Origin: an uncultured Roseibium sp.
GTDB lineage: Bacteria; Pseudomonadota; Alphaproteobacteria; Rhizobiales; Stappiaceae
Assembly (NCBI RefSeq): GCF_947494555.1
Contig: NZ_CANLVF010000003.1
Location: 682,001-746,000, forward strand
Reading direction: 5' to 3'
Length of the DNA: 64,000 bases
The notes beneath the pieces are model-generated. The model was not told the origin of the DNA. It saw only the letters and a list, made by a program, of their open reading frames with translations, and ran no database searches. Positions 13,421 through 22,023 of the stretch are shown piece after piece. The position numbers and the translations under genes are program-made. The first letter of the stretch is position 1. Each line of letters begins with the position of its first letter.

Positions 13421-14602
13421 TTAAGCGTGTACTTCCCGCCGATCACCCGCGAGATAGGCTTCTGAGCGCATTTCGATCAGGCGTGAACTTGTCCGATTGA
13501 ACTCAAATGCTTCTGTTCCGTCCTCCGACACATATAGATCCTGCGGCTCGGCTTCCGCGGACACAACCAGCCTGATGCCATTGTCGTAAAGCGTGTCGAT
13601 GAGGTTGATAAAGCGTTTCGCCTCGTTCCGGCGGGCCTTGGACAATACCGGTATGTGGTCGATGAAGACGGTGCTGTAGGCATTGGCGATCCGAAGGTAG
13701 TCACTAGCGCCCAGTGGCTGCATGCACAAATCGTCGAAACTGAAACGGGCGGCACCAGAGGCAACACGCGGGATCGGTATCTTTCTGCCCTTGTTCTCAA
13801 GCTCTTCGGAATGCGGCGTCATACCGTGTGTGAGCTTGGTCCAGAGCGTCTCCATTTCCCTGTCCGCCTGATCTCCGAGCGGCGTCACGTAGACCGGCGC
13901 ACCTGCCAGTTTTTCCAGACGGTAATCGGTCGGCGAATCCAGATGGAGCACTTCGACCTGCGACTTGAGCATGGTTATGAAGGACAAAAACAGCTGGCGG
14001 TTTAATCCATCCTTATAAAGGTTGGACGGTTTCACATTCGATGTCGCGACAACAATCACGCCCTTCTCGAAGAGCTTAGTAAACAAGCGCCCCAGGATCA
14101 TCGCATCGGCGATATCCGTGACCGAGAACTCGTCAAACAGCAACAACCTGGTTTCGGCCGCTATCTGGCTGGCAACTGGGGGGATCGGGTCATCGCCCTT
14201 GACCTCACCCCGCTTGTGCGCCTGCCTGTGTTCGTGGATCCGCTCATGCACATCCGTCATGAATTCGTGGAAGTGCACGCGCCGTTTGCGCTGAATGACC
14301 GTCACCTCATAGTAGAGATCCATCAGCATGGTTTTGCCGCGCCCGACACCGCCCCACATGTAAAGGCCCTTCACCGCGGACCATAGCTGGTTCTTCTTTT
14401 TCGCAAAGAGCCAGCCAAGCGAACTTTTCTTTGACGCGAGCCGCGTTTCGGCAAGTCGGGTATTGAGGAGATCCAGGTGCCTGACGGCTTCCCGCTGAAC
14501 AGGGTCTTCGGTAATCTCGCCGGATGCGATGAGGGCATCGTAGCGGGCGCTCAAGGCGCGGTTGACCGGCAGTTCCATCTTCAAAGGTGCTGCTCCCTCC
14601 AT
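13421..14602 (-). CDS. zapE: Cell division protein ZapE (AFG1-like ATPase)
   Basis: A P-loop ATPase of 393 residues, homologous to mitochondrial AFG1/LACE1 and to ZapE, which acts on the FtsZ ring in E. coli. The Walker A motif GGVGRGKT lies near 87-94, Walker B LLFDEF near 155, and the sensor-like VVATSNV follows. The N-terminal region is alpha-helical and leads to YMWGGVG, which is typical. It lies 173 nt upstream of mdh on the same strand, an order frequent in the Hyphomicrobiales. Confidence 0.92.
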   Translation of the reverse strand: MEGAAPLKMELPVNRALSARYDALIASGEITEDPVQREAVRHLDLLNTRLAETRLASKKSSLGWLFAKKKNQLWSAVKGLYMWGGVGRGKTMLMDLYYEVTVIQRKRRVHFHEFMTDVHERIHEHRQAHKRGEVKGDDPIPPVASQIAAETRLLLFDEFSVTDIADAMILGRLFTKLFEKGVIVVATSNVKPSNLYKDGLNRQLFLSFITMLKSQVEVLHLDSPTDYRLEKLAGAPVYVTPLGDQADREMETLWTKLTHGMTPHSEELENKGRKIPIPRVASGAARFSFDDLCMQPLGASDYLRIANAYSTVFIDHIPVLSKARRNEAKRFINLIDTLYDNGIRLVVSAEAEPQDLYVSEDGTEAFEFNRTSSRLIEMRSEAYLAGDRREVHA

Positions 14603-14846
14603 GAGGACTCATGGGGTCGGTGGCCAGGGCTGACCTCGACTGTTGGTTCGGCGGAATAAGGTCAACAGGTCGCAGATGCAAGTCAAGTTATGGTTTGAAA
14701 TTGTTACAGTTATTCACCTTGTGGCTTTCAAACGATTGAAACGCTATGCCGGGGGGATTGGCGATGACCTGGACGCCGCTTTCCGGTGCTACTCCGCTGT
14801 CCTGCACACGGGATACCCGGCACAAACGCAGCTGAGCACCTGAGCC

Positions 14847-15308
14847 TCACTCTTCGTTTTTCTTTGCAATAAACGCCTTGATATTGTTCAGCTCATCAAT
14901 GAGTTTCTTCGCGCGGGCCTGATCGACGCCGATCGCACAACCAAGGCCATGAGGAACGGCAAGTGCCGTCTTGTAGAGCTCCTTGCCTGTTTCAGTCAGA
15001 TATACCTCAACCCGCCGCTCATCTGCAGCGCTTCGCTTCCGGGTCACGAAACCCAGTTTTTCAAGCCGTTTGACCAATGGCGTGGCCGTCGCCTGATCGA
15101 CTTCGAGCCCCTTGGCAATATCCTGAACGAGAATTCCGTCACGCTGCCAAAGGACCATCAGCGCCAGGTACTGCGGATACGTGACACCCATTGTTTCCAG
15201 CAATACTGCGTATTCCTTGGTGATCGCCCTGGAAGTGGAATAGAGCGCGAAACAGAGCTGGTCCTCTATCTTCAGCAGTTCCCCCTCATCCACTTTACAG
15301 CTGTCCAT
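14847..15308 (-). CDS. MarR family regulator, OhrR-like
   Basis: A 153-residue winged-helix regulator. The N-terminal segment with LCFALYSTSR places a cysteine at about residue 19, matching the peroxide-sensing cysteine of OhrR proteins, and the recognition region reads LEVDQATATPLVKRLEKLG with a wing RRSAADERR. OhrR represses genes for organic hydroperoxide defence and releases DNA when the cysteine is oxidised. Here no ohr gene is adjacent; the divergent partner is an exported hydrolase and a RidA protein. Autoregulation from the shared 201-bp intergenic region is likely but not shown. Confidence 0.9.
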   Translation of the reverse strand: MDSCKVDEGELLKIEDQLCFALYSTSRAITKEYAVLLETMGVTYPQYLALMVLWQRDGILVQDIAKGLEVDQATATPLVKRLEKLGFVTRKRSAADERRVEVYLTETGKELYKTALAVPHGLGCAIGVDQARAKKLIDELNNIKAFIAKKNEE

Positions 15309-15509
15309 CGAAGCACCCCATAATTTTGGCCCCTAATCTTTAGGTGACCCGATGCGCATTTTCAATATGCCGCACATGTAACCGTATGAATTGAAAGTGA
15401 TTTTCCACGCTGCATTTTTAACGCTTGACAATCTCAATGTTAGATAGCCTATTATTAATTAGTACACTATTTATTTGCTTGCTAGATTTTCTCAACACAG
15501 GATGACCAC
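15309..15509. promoter_or_regulatory. Divergent promoter region between the OhrR-like regulator and exported hydrolase
   Basis: The region is A/T-rich compared with its surroundings. A TTGACA box at 15425-15430 faces the hydrolase, with an AT-rich run containing TATTAT at 15450-15455 (19-nt spacing, longer than ideal) and further AT-rich sequence to 15476. It is the expected binding site of the MarR regulator, but I could not define a clean operator. Confidence 0.45.
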
Positions 15510-16274
15510 ATGCCCAAGCTTCGAAATCTCATTGCCATAGCCGCACTTGCTTCAACCGCGGCGTTTTCCGCCAGTGCAGCATATGCCGCGGACCTCACGG
15601 CAAAATCCGTCGTTCTTGTACACGGCGCATTTGCGGACGGTTCCAGCTGGAACAAGGTGACACCCTTGCTCGAAGCTGCGGGCCTCAACGTGATCGCTGT
15701 TCAGAACCCACTGGACTCACTTGCAGGAGACGTTGCATTCACAAACCGCGCGATCGAACGCGCAGAAGGACCAGTGGTCCTTGTCGGTCATTCCTGGGGT
15801 GGAATGGTCATCACGGAAGCCGGTGGACATGACAAGGTCTCGTCGCTTGTCTACGTCGCGGCCTACGCCCCTGATGCGGGCCAGTCGCTTGGCGAGGCCG
15901 CCGAGCTGGAGAAATTTCCCGCACCGGGCATCGGGGCACTTCAGCAGGATGCCCAGGGATATTTCTTCCTGCCGAAGGAAGCGACCGCACAGTATTTCGC
16001 GCAAGACCTGCCAAAACAGGAAACGGACCTGATCGCCGCCAGCCAGGGGCTGCTCAACAGCAAGGCGCTTGGCGAACCCGTGTCGAACGTTGCCTGGCAG
16101 GACAAACCGTCTTTCTACGCCATTGCCGGCGACGACCACATGACACCAACCGAGCTGCAGCGACAATTCGCCGAGAAAATCGGTGCCGTTTCACGCGAAG
16201 TCGATGCAAGCCATTCCGTCATGGTGTCACAACCTGAATTCGTCGCCGACCTGATCATCGAAGCTGCCAAGTAA
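15510..16274 (+). CDS. Exported alpha/beta hydrolase
   Basis: A 254-residue alpha/beta hydrolase with a typical Sec signal peptide ending in SAAYAAD near residue 27, so it should act in the periplasm. After the oxyanion region VLVHGAF, the nucleophile elbow GHSWGG holds the catalytic serine near residue 94; the aspartate is in AGDDHMTP and the histidine in DASHSVM near the C-terminus. It resembles salicylate-esterase-like and pyrethroid-hydrolase-like members annotated only as alpha/beta fold hydrolases. The substrate is unknown. It is divergent from an OhrR-like regulator and 25 nt ahead of an exported RidA protein. Confidence 0.9.
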   Translation: MPKLRNLIAIAALASTAAFSASAAYAADLTAKSVVLVHGAFADGSSWNKVTPLLEAAGLNVIAVQNPLDSLAGDVAFTNRAIERAEGPVVLVGHSWGGMVITEAGGHDKVSSLVYVAAYAPDAGQSLGEAAELEKFPAPGIGALQQDAQGYFFLPKEATAQYFAQDLPKQETDLIAASQGLLNSKALGEPVSNVAWQDKPSFYAIAGDDHMTPTELQRQFAEKIGAVSREVDASHSVMVSQPEFVADLIIEAAK

Positions 16275-16299
16275 GTTTTACCATAGAGGAGGATCAAGG

Positions 16300-16779
16300 A
16301 TGAAGAAGACATATTGCGTACTACTCGGCGCGCTCGCCATCGTTTCGATGGCCGGTGAGCCGACCCTTGCCGGGGATGCGCGCACGCCGGTCTACGTTGA
16401 GGGCAACAAACCCATTGCGCCCTATTCACCAGGGATCAAGCTGGCAAACGGGATGCTGTTCGTCTCTGGCCAAATTCCCTATGTGAACGGTGAAATCCCC
16501 GAGGAGGCGCGCAATGACGTCTCCGCGCAGACCAGGATCGTGATGGAGAACCTTCAAAGCGTCCTGAAAGAGGCCGGTTACAGCTTCGATGATGTTGTCC
16601 GGGCCACGGTCTTCATGACCGACATGGGGAATTACGGCGCGTTCAACAAGGTTTACGGAACCTATTGGGACGAGGAAAGCGTGCCGCCCGCCAGAGCAGC
16701 GGTGGAAGTCGGCGCGCTGCCGGGTTCAAAGCCAGGCGCACCGGTCCTTGTCGAAGTGTCGATGATTGCGGCGAAGTAA
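16300..16779 (+). CDS. Exported RidA family protein
   Basis: The protein has 159 residues: an N-terminal signal peptide ending near GEPTLA (about 24) followed by a complete RidA/YjgF/UK114 domain. Conserved segments include IKLANGMLFVSGQIP, MENLQSVLKEAG, VVRATVFMTDM and PPARAAVEV with the arginine that binds the imine carboxylate in RidA. Cytosolic RidA hydrolyses reactive enamines and imines, so an exported version is unusual and its substrate is unknown. It follows the hydrolase gene with a short gap and a strong GGAGGA ribosome-binding site. Confidence 0.9.
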   Translation: MKKTYCVLLGALAIVSMAGEPTLAGDARTPVYVEGNKPIAPYSPGIKLANGMLFVSGQIPYVNGEIPEEARNDVSAQTRIVMENLQSVLKEAGYSFDDVVRATVFMTDMGNYGAFNKVYGTYWDEESVPPARAAVEVGALPGSKPGAPVLVEVSMIAAK

Positions 16780-16800
16780 CTGACGCCTTCATCAAAAAAA

Positions 16801-16829
16801 AGCCGCGCCTGAACAAATCAGGTGCGGCT
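16801..16829. terminator. Bidirectional terminator between ridA-like gene and 16864 gene
   Basis: Twelve-base arms (16801-16812 and 16818-16829) pair with a single G-T type mismatch around a 5-nt loop. An A-run (16794-16801) gives a strong T-run on the minus strand, so it should stop the 16864-17649 transcript; on the plus strand the T-run is weaker. Confidence 0.8.
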
Positions 16830-16863
16830 TCAGTTTGGCAGGCAGCGCCTTGGGGACGAGACT

Positions 16864-17649
16864 TCAGCGAAGCAAAAGCGTGCAATTGCGCCCGCTTTGC
16901 AGCTCCTGGAGGTAGAGCAGCTGTGCAACGAGATAGCATTCCGACTGGTCGTCAAGGTTTGCCTTCCGACCGCGGCCATCTGTCAAAAGCCAGGCGTTTC
17001 CGGATTTTACCACATCACATTCGACGGGAGCGTCCGGATCAAATCCAGCCCGCTTGATAAGCTCGGGCCCGACGCGGGCATCATCTTCCGCATCATGGCC
17101 CTTAATCTCGAGCCGCAGCCCGCGGTAAATCTTTGAGACCGAGAGCGTTGCAACAAGTGCCGTGACAACTTTGTCGCCGTCAAGCGCGGCAAAGCGCACG
17201 ACGCCGCCCTGCTGCGGAATGGTGTTGCTCGAACAGGGGGTGTTTTGAACGTCGCCGAGCGTCGTCCACTCGGACCGGAGCGTGACCGTCGCAGGCTGAC
17301 GCAGGGCGGCCATTTCCTTGGTCAGCCGCTTTTCAGCGGAACGTTGAGGACTTTTGGCAAACCGATCGGACGATACGGCCTTGCCGACGGCGACCGTCCC
17401 CCCGATACGCAGCCGCCTGAACACGATCACATCGCGCATCAGGTCCGTCCGCTCGACGCGCCATCCCGCATCCAGCCAGGCATTCTGGTGAACCAGGCTA
17501 CCGCCGGAATTCGCCCACCATGTCCGGTGCTCCCGCGCACTTCTGGGGAGAGATGTTCCGAGAATATTTTCGACTTCGTCGAGCTTTGCCGCCCAGACGA
17601 CATCTTCGCGTCGTGCCAAGTGTTCGCGTAAAGGTTCGTATTTTGACAT
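16864..17649 (-). CDS. Uncharacterised protein with an N-terminal KYEPL...WWAN domain
   Basis: The likely start at 17649 (MSKYEPLREHLARRED) gives 261 residues; the frame extends upstream to 17784 but without a family-like sequence. The first 85 residues show a compact conserved pattern, KYEPLREHL, a LDEVENILG segment, LPRSAREHRTWWAN and a GWRVERTDL ending, found in a small domain of unknown function (I believe DUF7662, from memory). Residues 86-130 are basic and probably a linker. The C-terminal 120 residues (FAALDGDKVVTALVATLSV onwards) are unlike anything I recognise. No signal peptide or membrane segment is visible. Confidence 0.65.
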   Translation of the reverse strand: MSKYEPLREHLARREDVVWAAKLDEVENILGTSLPRSAREHRTWWANSGGSLVHQNAWLDAGWRVERTDLMRDVIVFRRLRIGGTVAVGKAVSSDRFAKSPQRSAEKRLTKEMAALRQPATVTLRSEWTTLGDVQNTPCSSNTIPQQGGVVRFAALDGDKVVTALVATLSVSKIYRGLRLEIKGHDAEDDARVGPELIKRAGFDPDAPVECDVVKSGNAWLLTDGRGRKANLDDQSECYLVAQLLYLQELQSGRNCTLLLR

Positions 17650-17722
17650 TACACAGCCTTTCCGATTGCCATGTAAATATACACCTATAACGCGCAGTGT
17701 CCAGCAAAAATACCGAGGGTTT

Positions 17723-18247
17723 TTAACGGTACAACGAAATAGGCGATCCTGTCGAGGTTTGACCGTTAAACTTCCCGGGTTCACTGGAATAAAGTTGTGC
17801 CACGATCAGACCCGAACCATCCTTCAAAACCACCTGATTACCGTTAAGATCCCATGCCGAGATACCGGACAGCGAGGGGGTACTACAACCTCTGGTATTT
17901 GCACGGTAGCCGCCGGACCATGTTGTCAGCGTCATGAATGCCATGCAGTTGTCGCCGGCCGAAGCCAGTTTCCAGCCACCCAGAAGATCCGTTCGTCCGA
18001 CCTGTTGAGCATTTGTCGGAGCCGCAACAGGATTTGTTGCAAGGTCGGCCGGTGCCGCGGCAACATCGGTCGTCGTGCCAATCGGAGGCGCGGCATTGGG
18101 GTCCAACGGGTCCAGCGTGCCTGTCCCGACCGGTGTTGTCGGGGTTGCAGGAAGAGGCGCAACATTATTGCCCCCTGACAGTCTCTGGCATCCGGCGACC
18201 AGAACCACCATTCCCAAAACCAAAACCAGTTTTCCCGCACGCTTCAT
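17723..18247 (-). CDS. Lipoprotein with Omp19/Inh protease-inhibitor domain
   Basis: A 174-residue lipoprotein with lipobox LVAGC (Cys about 20), a Pro/Thr/Ala-rich linker to about residue 80, and a C-terminal beta-barrel domain beginning LLGGWKLAS with two cysteines (DNCMAF and TRGC) that should form a disulfide. This matches the AprI/Inh metalloprotease-inhibitor family including Brucella Omp19, an outer-membrane lipoprotein that inhibits host and bacterial proteases. The target protease here is unknown. Confidence 0.85.
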   Translation of the reverse strand: MKRAGKLVLVLGMVVLVAGCQRLSGGNNVAPLPATPTTPVGTGTLDPLDPNAAPPIGTTTDVAAAPADLATNPVAAPTNAQQVGRTDLLGGWKLASAGDNCMAFMTLTTWSGGYRANTRGCSTPSLSGISAWDLNGNQVVLKDGSGLIVAQLYSSEPGKFNGQTSTGSPISLYR

Positions 18248-18347
18248 GACGAATCAATCCCTCATCTCCGTCTCATTATGGAGGCAACTCTTAGACTACA
18301 ATTTGTTTAAAATCCAAAATACCAGAAAAATTCACGTACTTTCATAA

Positions 18348-18782
18348 TCAGGCCACTTGCCAGCGCTTTGTAGCGTCATGACGCCTTGAGGGTTCAACCA
18401 GCCTATCGATCGCAAACCGTATCTTTTGAAAACCGGAGATGCAGCGGCTGAACTTGTGAAAACCGCAAACGTCATTTTCAATCGACCGCCAGTGTCTGGA
18501 CGCTGTGGATTTCCAATGCGCAGGCAGAGCGATCGCTTCCATTTCAGTCAGATAAATGACGCGGCCTGGCACGATTGCATACGGCAAAAGAAATACGCCG
18601 AACGGCTTGGGCGCCAGTCCGCGTGCCTCTACGCCATGAGCGGAAAGCAGTCTTTTCACATGCCGGTTCAGGTGGCTGGCAGGCGCGACACCGGAAGAAA
18701 ATGTGACAAGGCGTCGTTTTGATGAGGAAATGACCGTCACCCAAGTACATCTGACAATGTTCCAAGGATTTTCCGGCATCAT
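18348..18782 (-). CDS. Doubtful small ORF, unknown
   Basis: A 144-residue reading frame in the 599-nt stretch between the Omp19-type lipoprotein and the MAPEG gene. It is rich in Arg, His and Ser, shows no recognised domain, signal peptide or clear ribosome-binding site, and a competing frame exists on the other strand (18426-18722). It may be a real hypothetical protein or a degraded remnant; apart from it I see nothing in 18248-18846. Confidence 0.25.
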   Translation of the reverse strand: MMPENPWNIVRCTWVTVISSSKRRLVTFSSGVAPASHLNRHVKRLLSAHGVEARGLAPKPFGVFLLPYAIVPGRVIYLTEMEAIALPAHWKSTASRHWRSIENDVCGFHKFSRCISGFQKIRFAIDRLVEPSRRHDATKRWQVA

Positions 18783-18846
18783 TCTTCTGCGCCTTTCGCC
18801 GCAGATGCACTATGTGATTCGGGACTTGGACAATGAGGAACAATAC

Positions 18847-19224
18847 ATGCCGACCGCCCTATGGTGCATTCTAGCCGCCGCCATCCTGCCCGTTCTTTCC
18901 GTCGTTCCGGCCAAGCTCAGCAGGGAGTTTGACAACGCCCGGCCGCGCGATCCGGACTATTGGAAGGACGGCTTTCGCGCACGCGCGCAGGCTGCACAAG
19001 CGAACGGGTTTGAGGCGTTTCCCTTCTTTGCCGTGTCCGTTTTTGTGGCGATGAGCCAGGGTGCCTCGCAATACTGGATCGACCAATTGGCAGTCCTGTT
19101 TGTCCTTCTGCGCGTGATTTACATATTCTGCTACTGGACCGATCGGTCCAACCCCCGCTCTCTGGCATGGACTGCGTCCTTCATCACAATTGTGGCACTT
19201 TTCACAAGTTCACTGTGGAGCTGA
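18847..19224 (+). CDS. MAPEG family membrane protein
   Basis: A 125-residue inner-membrane protein with four hydrophobic helices. The start at 18847 follows GAGGAA at the right distance; the longer frame from 18703 adds a non-conserved N-terminus. Conserved MAPEG features are RAQAAQANGFEAFPFF after the first loop and the C-terminal WTDRSNPRSLAW. Characterised members are glutathione-dependent membrane enzymes, but bacterial members of this short subgroup have no established substrate. Confidence 0.85.
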   Translation: MPTALWCILAAAILPVLSVVPAKLSREFDNARPRDPDYWKDGFRARAQAAQANGFEAFPFFAVSVFVAMSQGASQYWIDQLAVLFVLLRVIYIFCYWTDRSNPRSLAWTASFITIVALFTSSLWS

Positions 19225-19331
19225 GACGTCCATTGATCGCAAATTTATTTCAGGGAGTGTTTGCACCGCGCGGCTGATTTCGCTAACGATGCAAGTGTGT
19301 AGTACAGGTTACCGACGGGCAGAGGTGCATT

Positions 19332-20237
19332 GTGCGGACGACAGATCAGACGACGGATCAGGCGACTGGCACCTTGCCGGCGCGCCGAAGAGAAGCGTTG
19401 CAGCGCCAGCTCACGGACCAGCATGTTGTTGATGCTCTGATCGCTGAGCGAGGCAAGCTGGTGATGGCAAGCCCTTGGTGGCCGTTCATCAAGCCGTTCG
19501 CTTATCGTATTTTACGGTACCGGTCCGCCGTGGACATGGCGGACACCATCTCGCAGATGGAAGCGGTTGATGTGTTCGCACACCTGAGCAACCTGCTCAC
19601 GCTCGACGTGACCACGTTGGGACTGGACCGTGTACCGACGGAAGGTCCCGTCGTCCTGGTGTCAAATCACCCGACCGGGATTGCAGACGGCATCGTGCTT
19701 TATGATGCCATCAAGTCCAGGCGCACCGACCTGGCGATTTTTGCCAACAGGGATGCGATCCGGATCAATCCGCGTCTTGCGGAGATGATCATCCCGGTCG
19801 AATGGCGCGCCGATTTCAAGAGCCGGGCGAAATCCAAGGAAACGATCAAGATCGCGTCGTCCGCCTTCGCGACGGAACGGGTCGTGGTATTGTTTCCGTC
19901 CGGACGTCTCGCCTATTGGCATCAGGGCAAGCTCACCGAACGCCCGTGGATGACGTCCGCCCTCGCACTTGCGCGAAAGAACAAGGCACCGATCATTCCA
20001 ATGCACATGGGTGGGCGGAATTCCGGCCTATTCTATTTCCTGGCGCGCGTTTCAACCGAGTTGCGCGACATGACGGTGTTCAACGAACTGCTCAACAAGC
20101 AGAACGCCAAATTCAGCGTGCATTTCGGCAAGCCCATCAGGCCTGACCGGCTGCAGGGCGACCTGACAGAACTGACCGAGCAAATGCGCATCCATTGCGC
20201 GGAGACCCTGGCAACCGACCCGGACGCCGAATTCTAG
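19332..20237 (+). CDS. PlsC-like lysophospholipid/glycerophosphate acyltransferase
   Basis: A 301-residue acyltransferase beginning at a GTG codon. The catalytic His-Asp box reads NHPTGIAD, i.e. five rather than four residues between His and Asp, a spacing found in the NHPxGxxDG branch of the family. The later FPSGRLAY corresponds to the substrate-binding FPEGTR motif, and PIIPMHMGG to the fourth motif. It lacks convincing membrane helices, so it is probably a peripheral membrane enzyme acylating lysophospholipid or a related acceptor. Confidence 0.8.
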   Translation: MRTTDQTTDQATGTLPARRREALQRQLTDQHVVDALIAERGKLVMASPWWPFIKPFAYRILRYRSAVDMADTISQMEAVDVFAHLSNLLTLDVTTLGLDRVPTEGPVVLVSNHPTGIADGIVLYDAIKSRRTDLAIFANRDAIRINPRLAEMIIPVEWRADFKSRAKSKETIKIASSAFATERVVVLFPSGRLAYWHQGKLTERPWMTSALALARKNKAPIIPMHMGGRNSGLFYFLARVSTELRDMTVFNELLNKQNAKFSVHFGKPIRPDRLQGDLTELTEQMRIHCAETLATDPDAEF

Positions 20238-21023
20238 CAGCCACGGCAAACGCCTAAGCAAAACAGCATCCTTGGACGCAGTCCCGCGAAATCGGGAGGC
20301 GGCCCAAATCTCCAGGCTTTGTGTCACATTGGTTTCCGGCAGATCTGAAACGTTGCTGTCGGTATCTGGTTTCGTCGATCGCACGGAGCCGACCGCTTCA
20401 TGTCCTCAATCTAGGCGTTGGCCGAATTACGGCTTCATCTCGTGCGCAGTCGTCTGATTGTTTCGGCACCGGGTTTTGAGATGCGCACGATGCGGACATG
20501 TGTGCGACCTCTGCGAATGGCAGTTTTGGAGCCGCGAATGGACTGTCGGGTTTCGTTGGCACTGACAGGTATGCGGACATCAGCATATGACTGACAAGTC
20601 GCTGCTTCCTGTCCTTTTCGGACACTGTCAAATCAAGAGATTCTGACGCCCTGAGACTTTTTTTTAGTTTTCGCGGCGATGCCGAAGATTGGATTTTTTG
20701 TTTGTCGCAGCGCTAGCTCTCTTTGATTTGTTGCCAAACTTCGCACACCTGATGACGATTTCAGAGCCGCGACCAATGTAAATAGCATCTCTGTTCGCGA
20801 TACGCATTTAATTGTTTTCACTTTTTTGTTGATTAATAACCTAGCTTTTATTTATGCTGTCAAATAAATAAGGCAATTTTTGTTTTATTATACTTCTAGA
20901 CGATTTTGCTTCAGCTTTCCACCGAACGTCGGGCGCAGTCCAAACACGATATCAGCAACCAAACGAGGAGAGCGCTGCGCGCCTTGCGGCAGGCGGTGCG
21001 GGATACCCTTAATGCGAAGACAC
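20238..21023. other. Long gene-free stretch upstream of the catabolic operon
   Basis: No convincing gene. 20640-20900 is markedly A/T-rich. 20900-21020 reads like a coding remnant in one frame but has no start or recognisable family. Weak copies of the dispersed repeat core (GTC-GCTTTCGGG-like) may lie near 20510-20560. The stretch marks the boundary between the conserved left part and the accessory region. Confidence 0.5.
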
Positions 21024-21050
21024 TTGATTTATACGTACGTCTAATATAAT
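21024..21050 (+). promoter_or_regulatory. Promoter with operator-like palindrome for the Mo-hydroxylase operon
   Basis: A perfect -10 box TATAAT lies at 21045-21050, with a -35-like TTGATT at 21024-21029 (15-nt spacing). Between them is a 14-bp palindrome with one mismatched pair (21030-21043) around the perfect core ACGTACGT (21033-21040). A repressor bound here would block the promoter; the TetR regulator in the same operon is the obvious candidate. Confidence 0.6.
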
Positions 21051-21080
21051 AATTGAACTCAACGATGACTGGAGGATCAT

Positions 21081-22001
21081 GTGGCTCGACATTTTACAAT
21101 TGAATGCGTTCTGGATTGTGAGAACCATCTTGGTGAAGGGCCTATATGGGATCATGGTTCCGGCACGCTTTATTGGGTGGACAGCACAGGGTCCAGGGTC
21201 GGAAAGGATGCTATCTGGCGTCTTGACCCCGAGAACGGCGATGTCCGCTCGTGGCCGCTCGAACAAGATGTCGGCGCCATGGCGCTGCGCAAGAATGGCG
21301 GCGCGGTCCTGGCGCTTAGCGACGGCTTCTACACCTTCGACTTTGATACCGGGCGCACTGAGTTGATCGCCCAGGTGGATGACGATCCTTCGCGTGCGCG
21401 CCTCAATGATGGAAAGTGCGATCGTGCAGGACGCTTCTTCGCTGGTGGCATGGATGATCAAGAGGAACTCGGCATTTGCGGGCTCTGGAAGCTCGACCCC
21501 GACATGACGCTGAACAAGGTCGAAAGTGGCATCATCTGCTCGAACGGGCCGTGCTGGAGCCCGGACGACAAGACCTTCTACTTCGCAGACACGTTCAGGA
21601 ATGAGATCTGGGCCTATGACTATGACTTAAGCACAGGATCGCTCACGAACCGGCGAGTCTTCGCTTCAACGGCCGACGACAGCGGCTTCGCCGACGGCTC
21701 TACCGTCGATGAAGAAGGCTGCGTCTGGAATGCGCAGGTAATCTCGGGTGACCTGATCCGCTATGCCCCCAACGGCAGCATCGAGCGCAAGATCACCATG
21801 CCGGTGCGCAATATCACATCGGTGATGTTCGGCGGGCCGGACCTGATGGACATCTATGTCACGTCTATGGCGCGAGTCAGCCACCCGGCCGCCCACGACA
21901 ATTTCGAAAAACAGACCAAGCCTCAATTCGCCGCGGGTGCATTGTTCCGCATCCGGGGCTTGGGTATCCGTGGCGTACCGGAGCCTCGGTTCGCCGGATG
22001 A
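21081..22001 (+). CDS. SMP-30/gluconolactonase family protein
   Basis: A six-bladed beta-propeller of 306 residues in the SMP-30/gluconolactonase/LRE family. Metal-site residues are visible: the glutamate in HLGEGPIWD near residue 18, the asparagine in ARLNDGKCDRAG near 114, the NGPCWSPDDK segment near 160 and DGSTVDEEG near 209. Members hydrolyse lactones. It starts at GTG 21081 behind a GGAGG site and is the first gene of the operon, so it probably opens a lactone made by the pathway or acts on a related ester. Confidence 0.88.
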   Translation: MARHFTIECVLDCENHLGEGPIWDHGSGTLYWVDSTGSRVGKDAIWRLDPENGDVRSWPLEQDVGAMALRKNGGAVLALSDGFYTFDFDTGRTELIAQVDDDPSRARLNDGKCDRAGRFFAGGMDDQEELGICGLWKLDPDMTLNKVESGIICSNGPCWSPDDKTFYFADTFRNEIWAYDYDLSTGSLTNRRVFASTADDSGFADGSTVDEEGCVWNAQVISGDLIRYAPNGSIERKITMPVRNITSVMFGGPDLMDIYVTSMARVSHPAAHDNFEKQTKPQFAAGALFRIRGLGIRGVPEPRFAG

Positions 22002-22023
22002 GCGCGTCTGAAAGGGAGGAAGC

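Noticed and set aside
14643..14843. Possible 66-residue gene between zapE and the MarR regulator
   Set aside because: No ribosome-binding site, domain or conserved pattern visible; the region more likely holds promoters.
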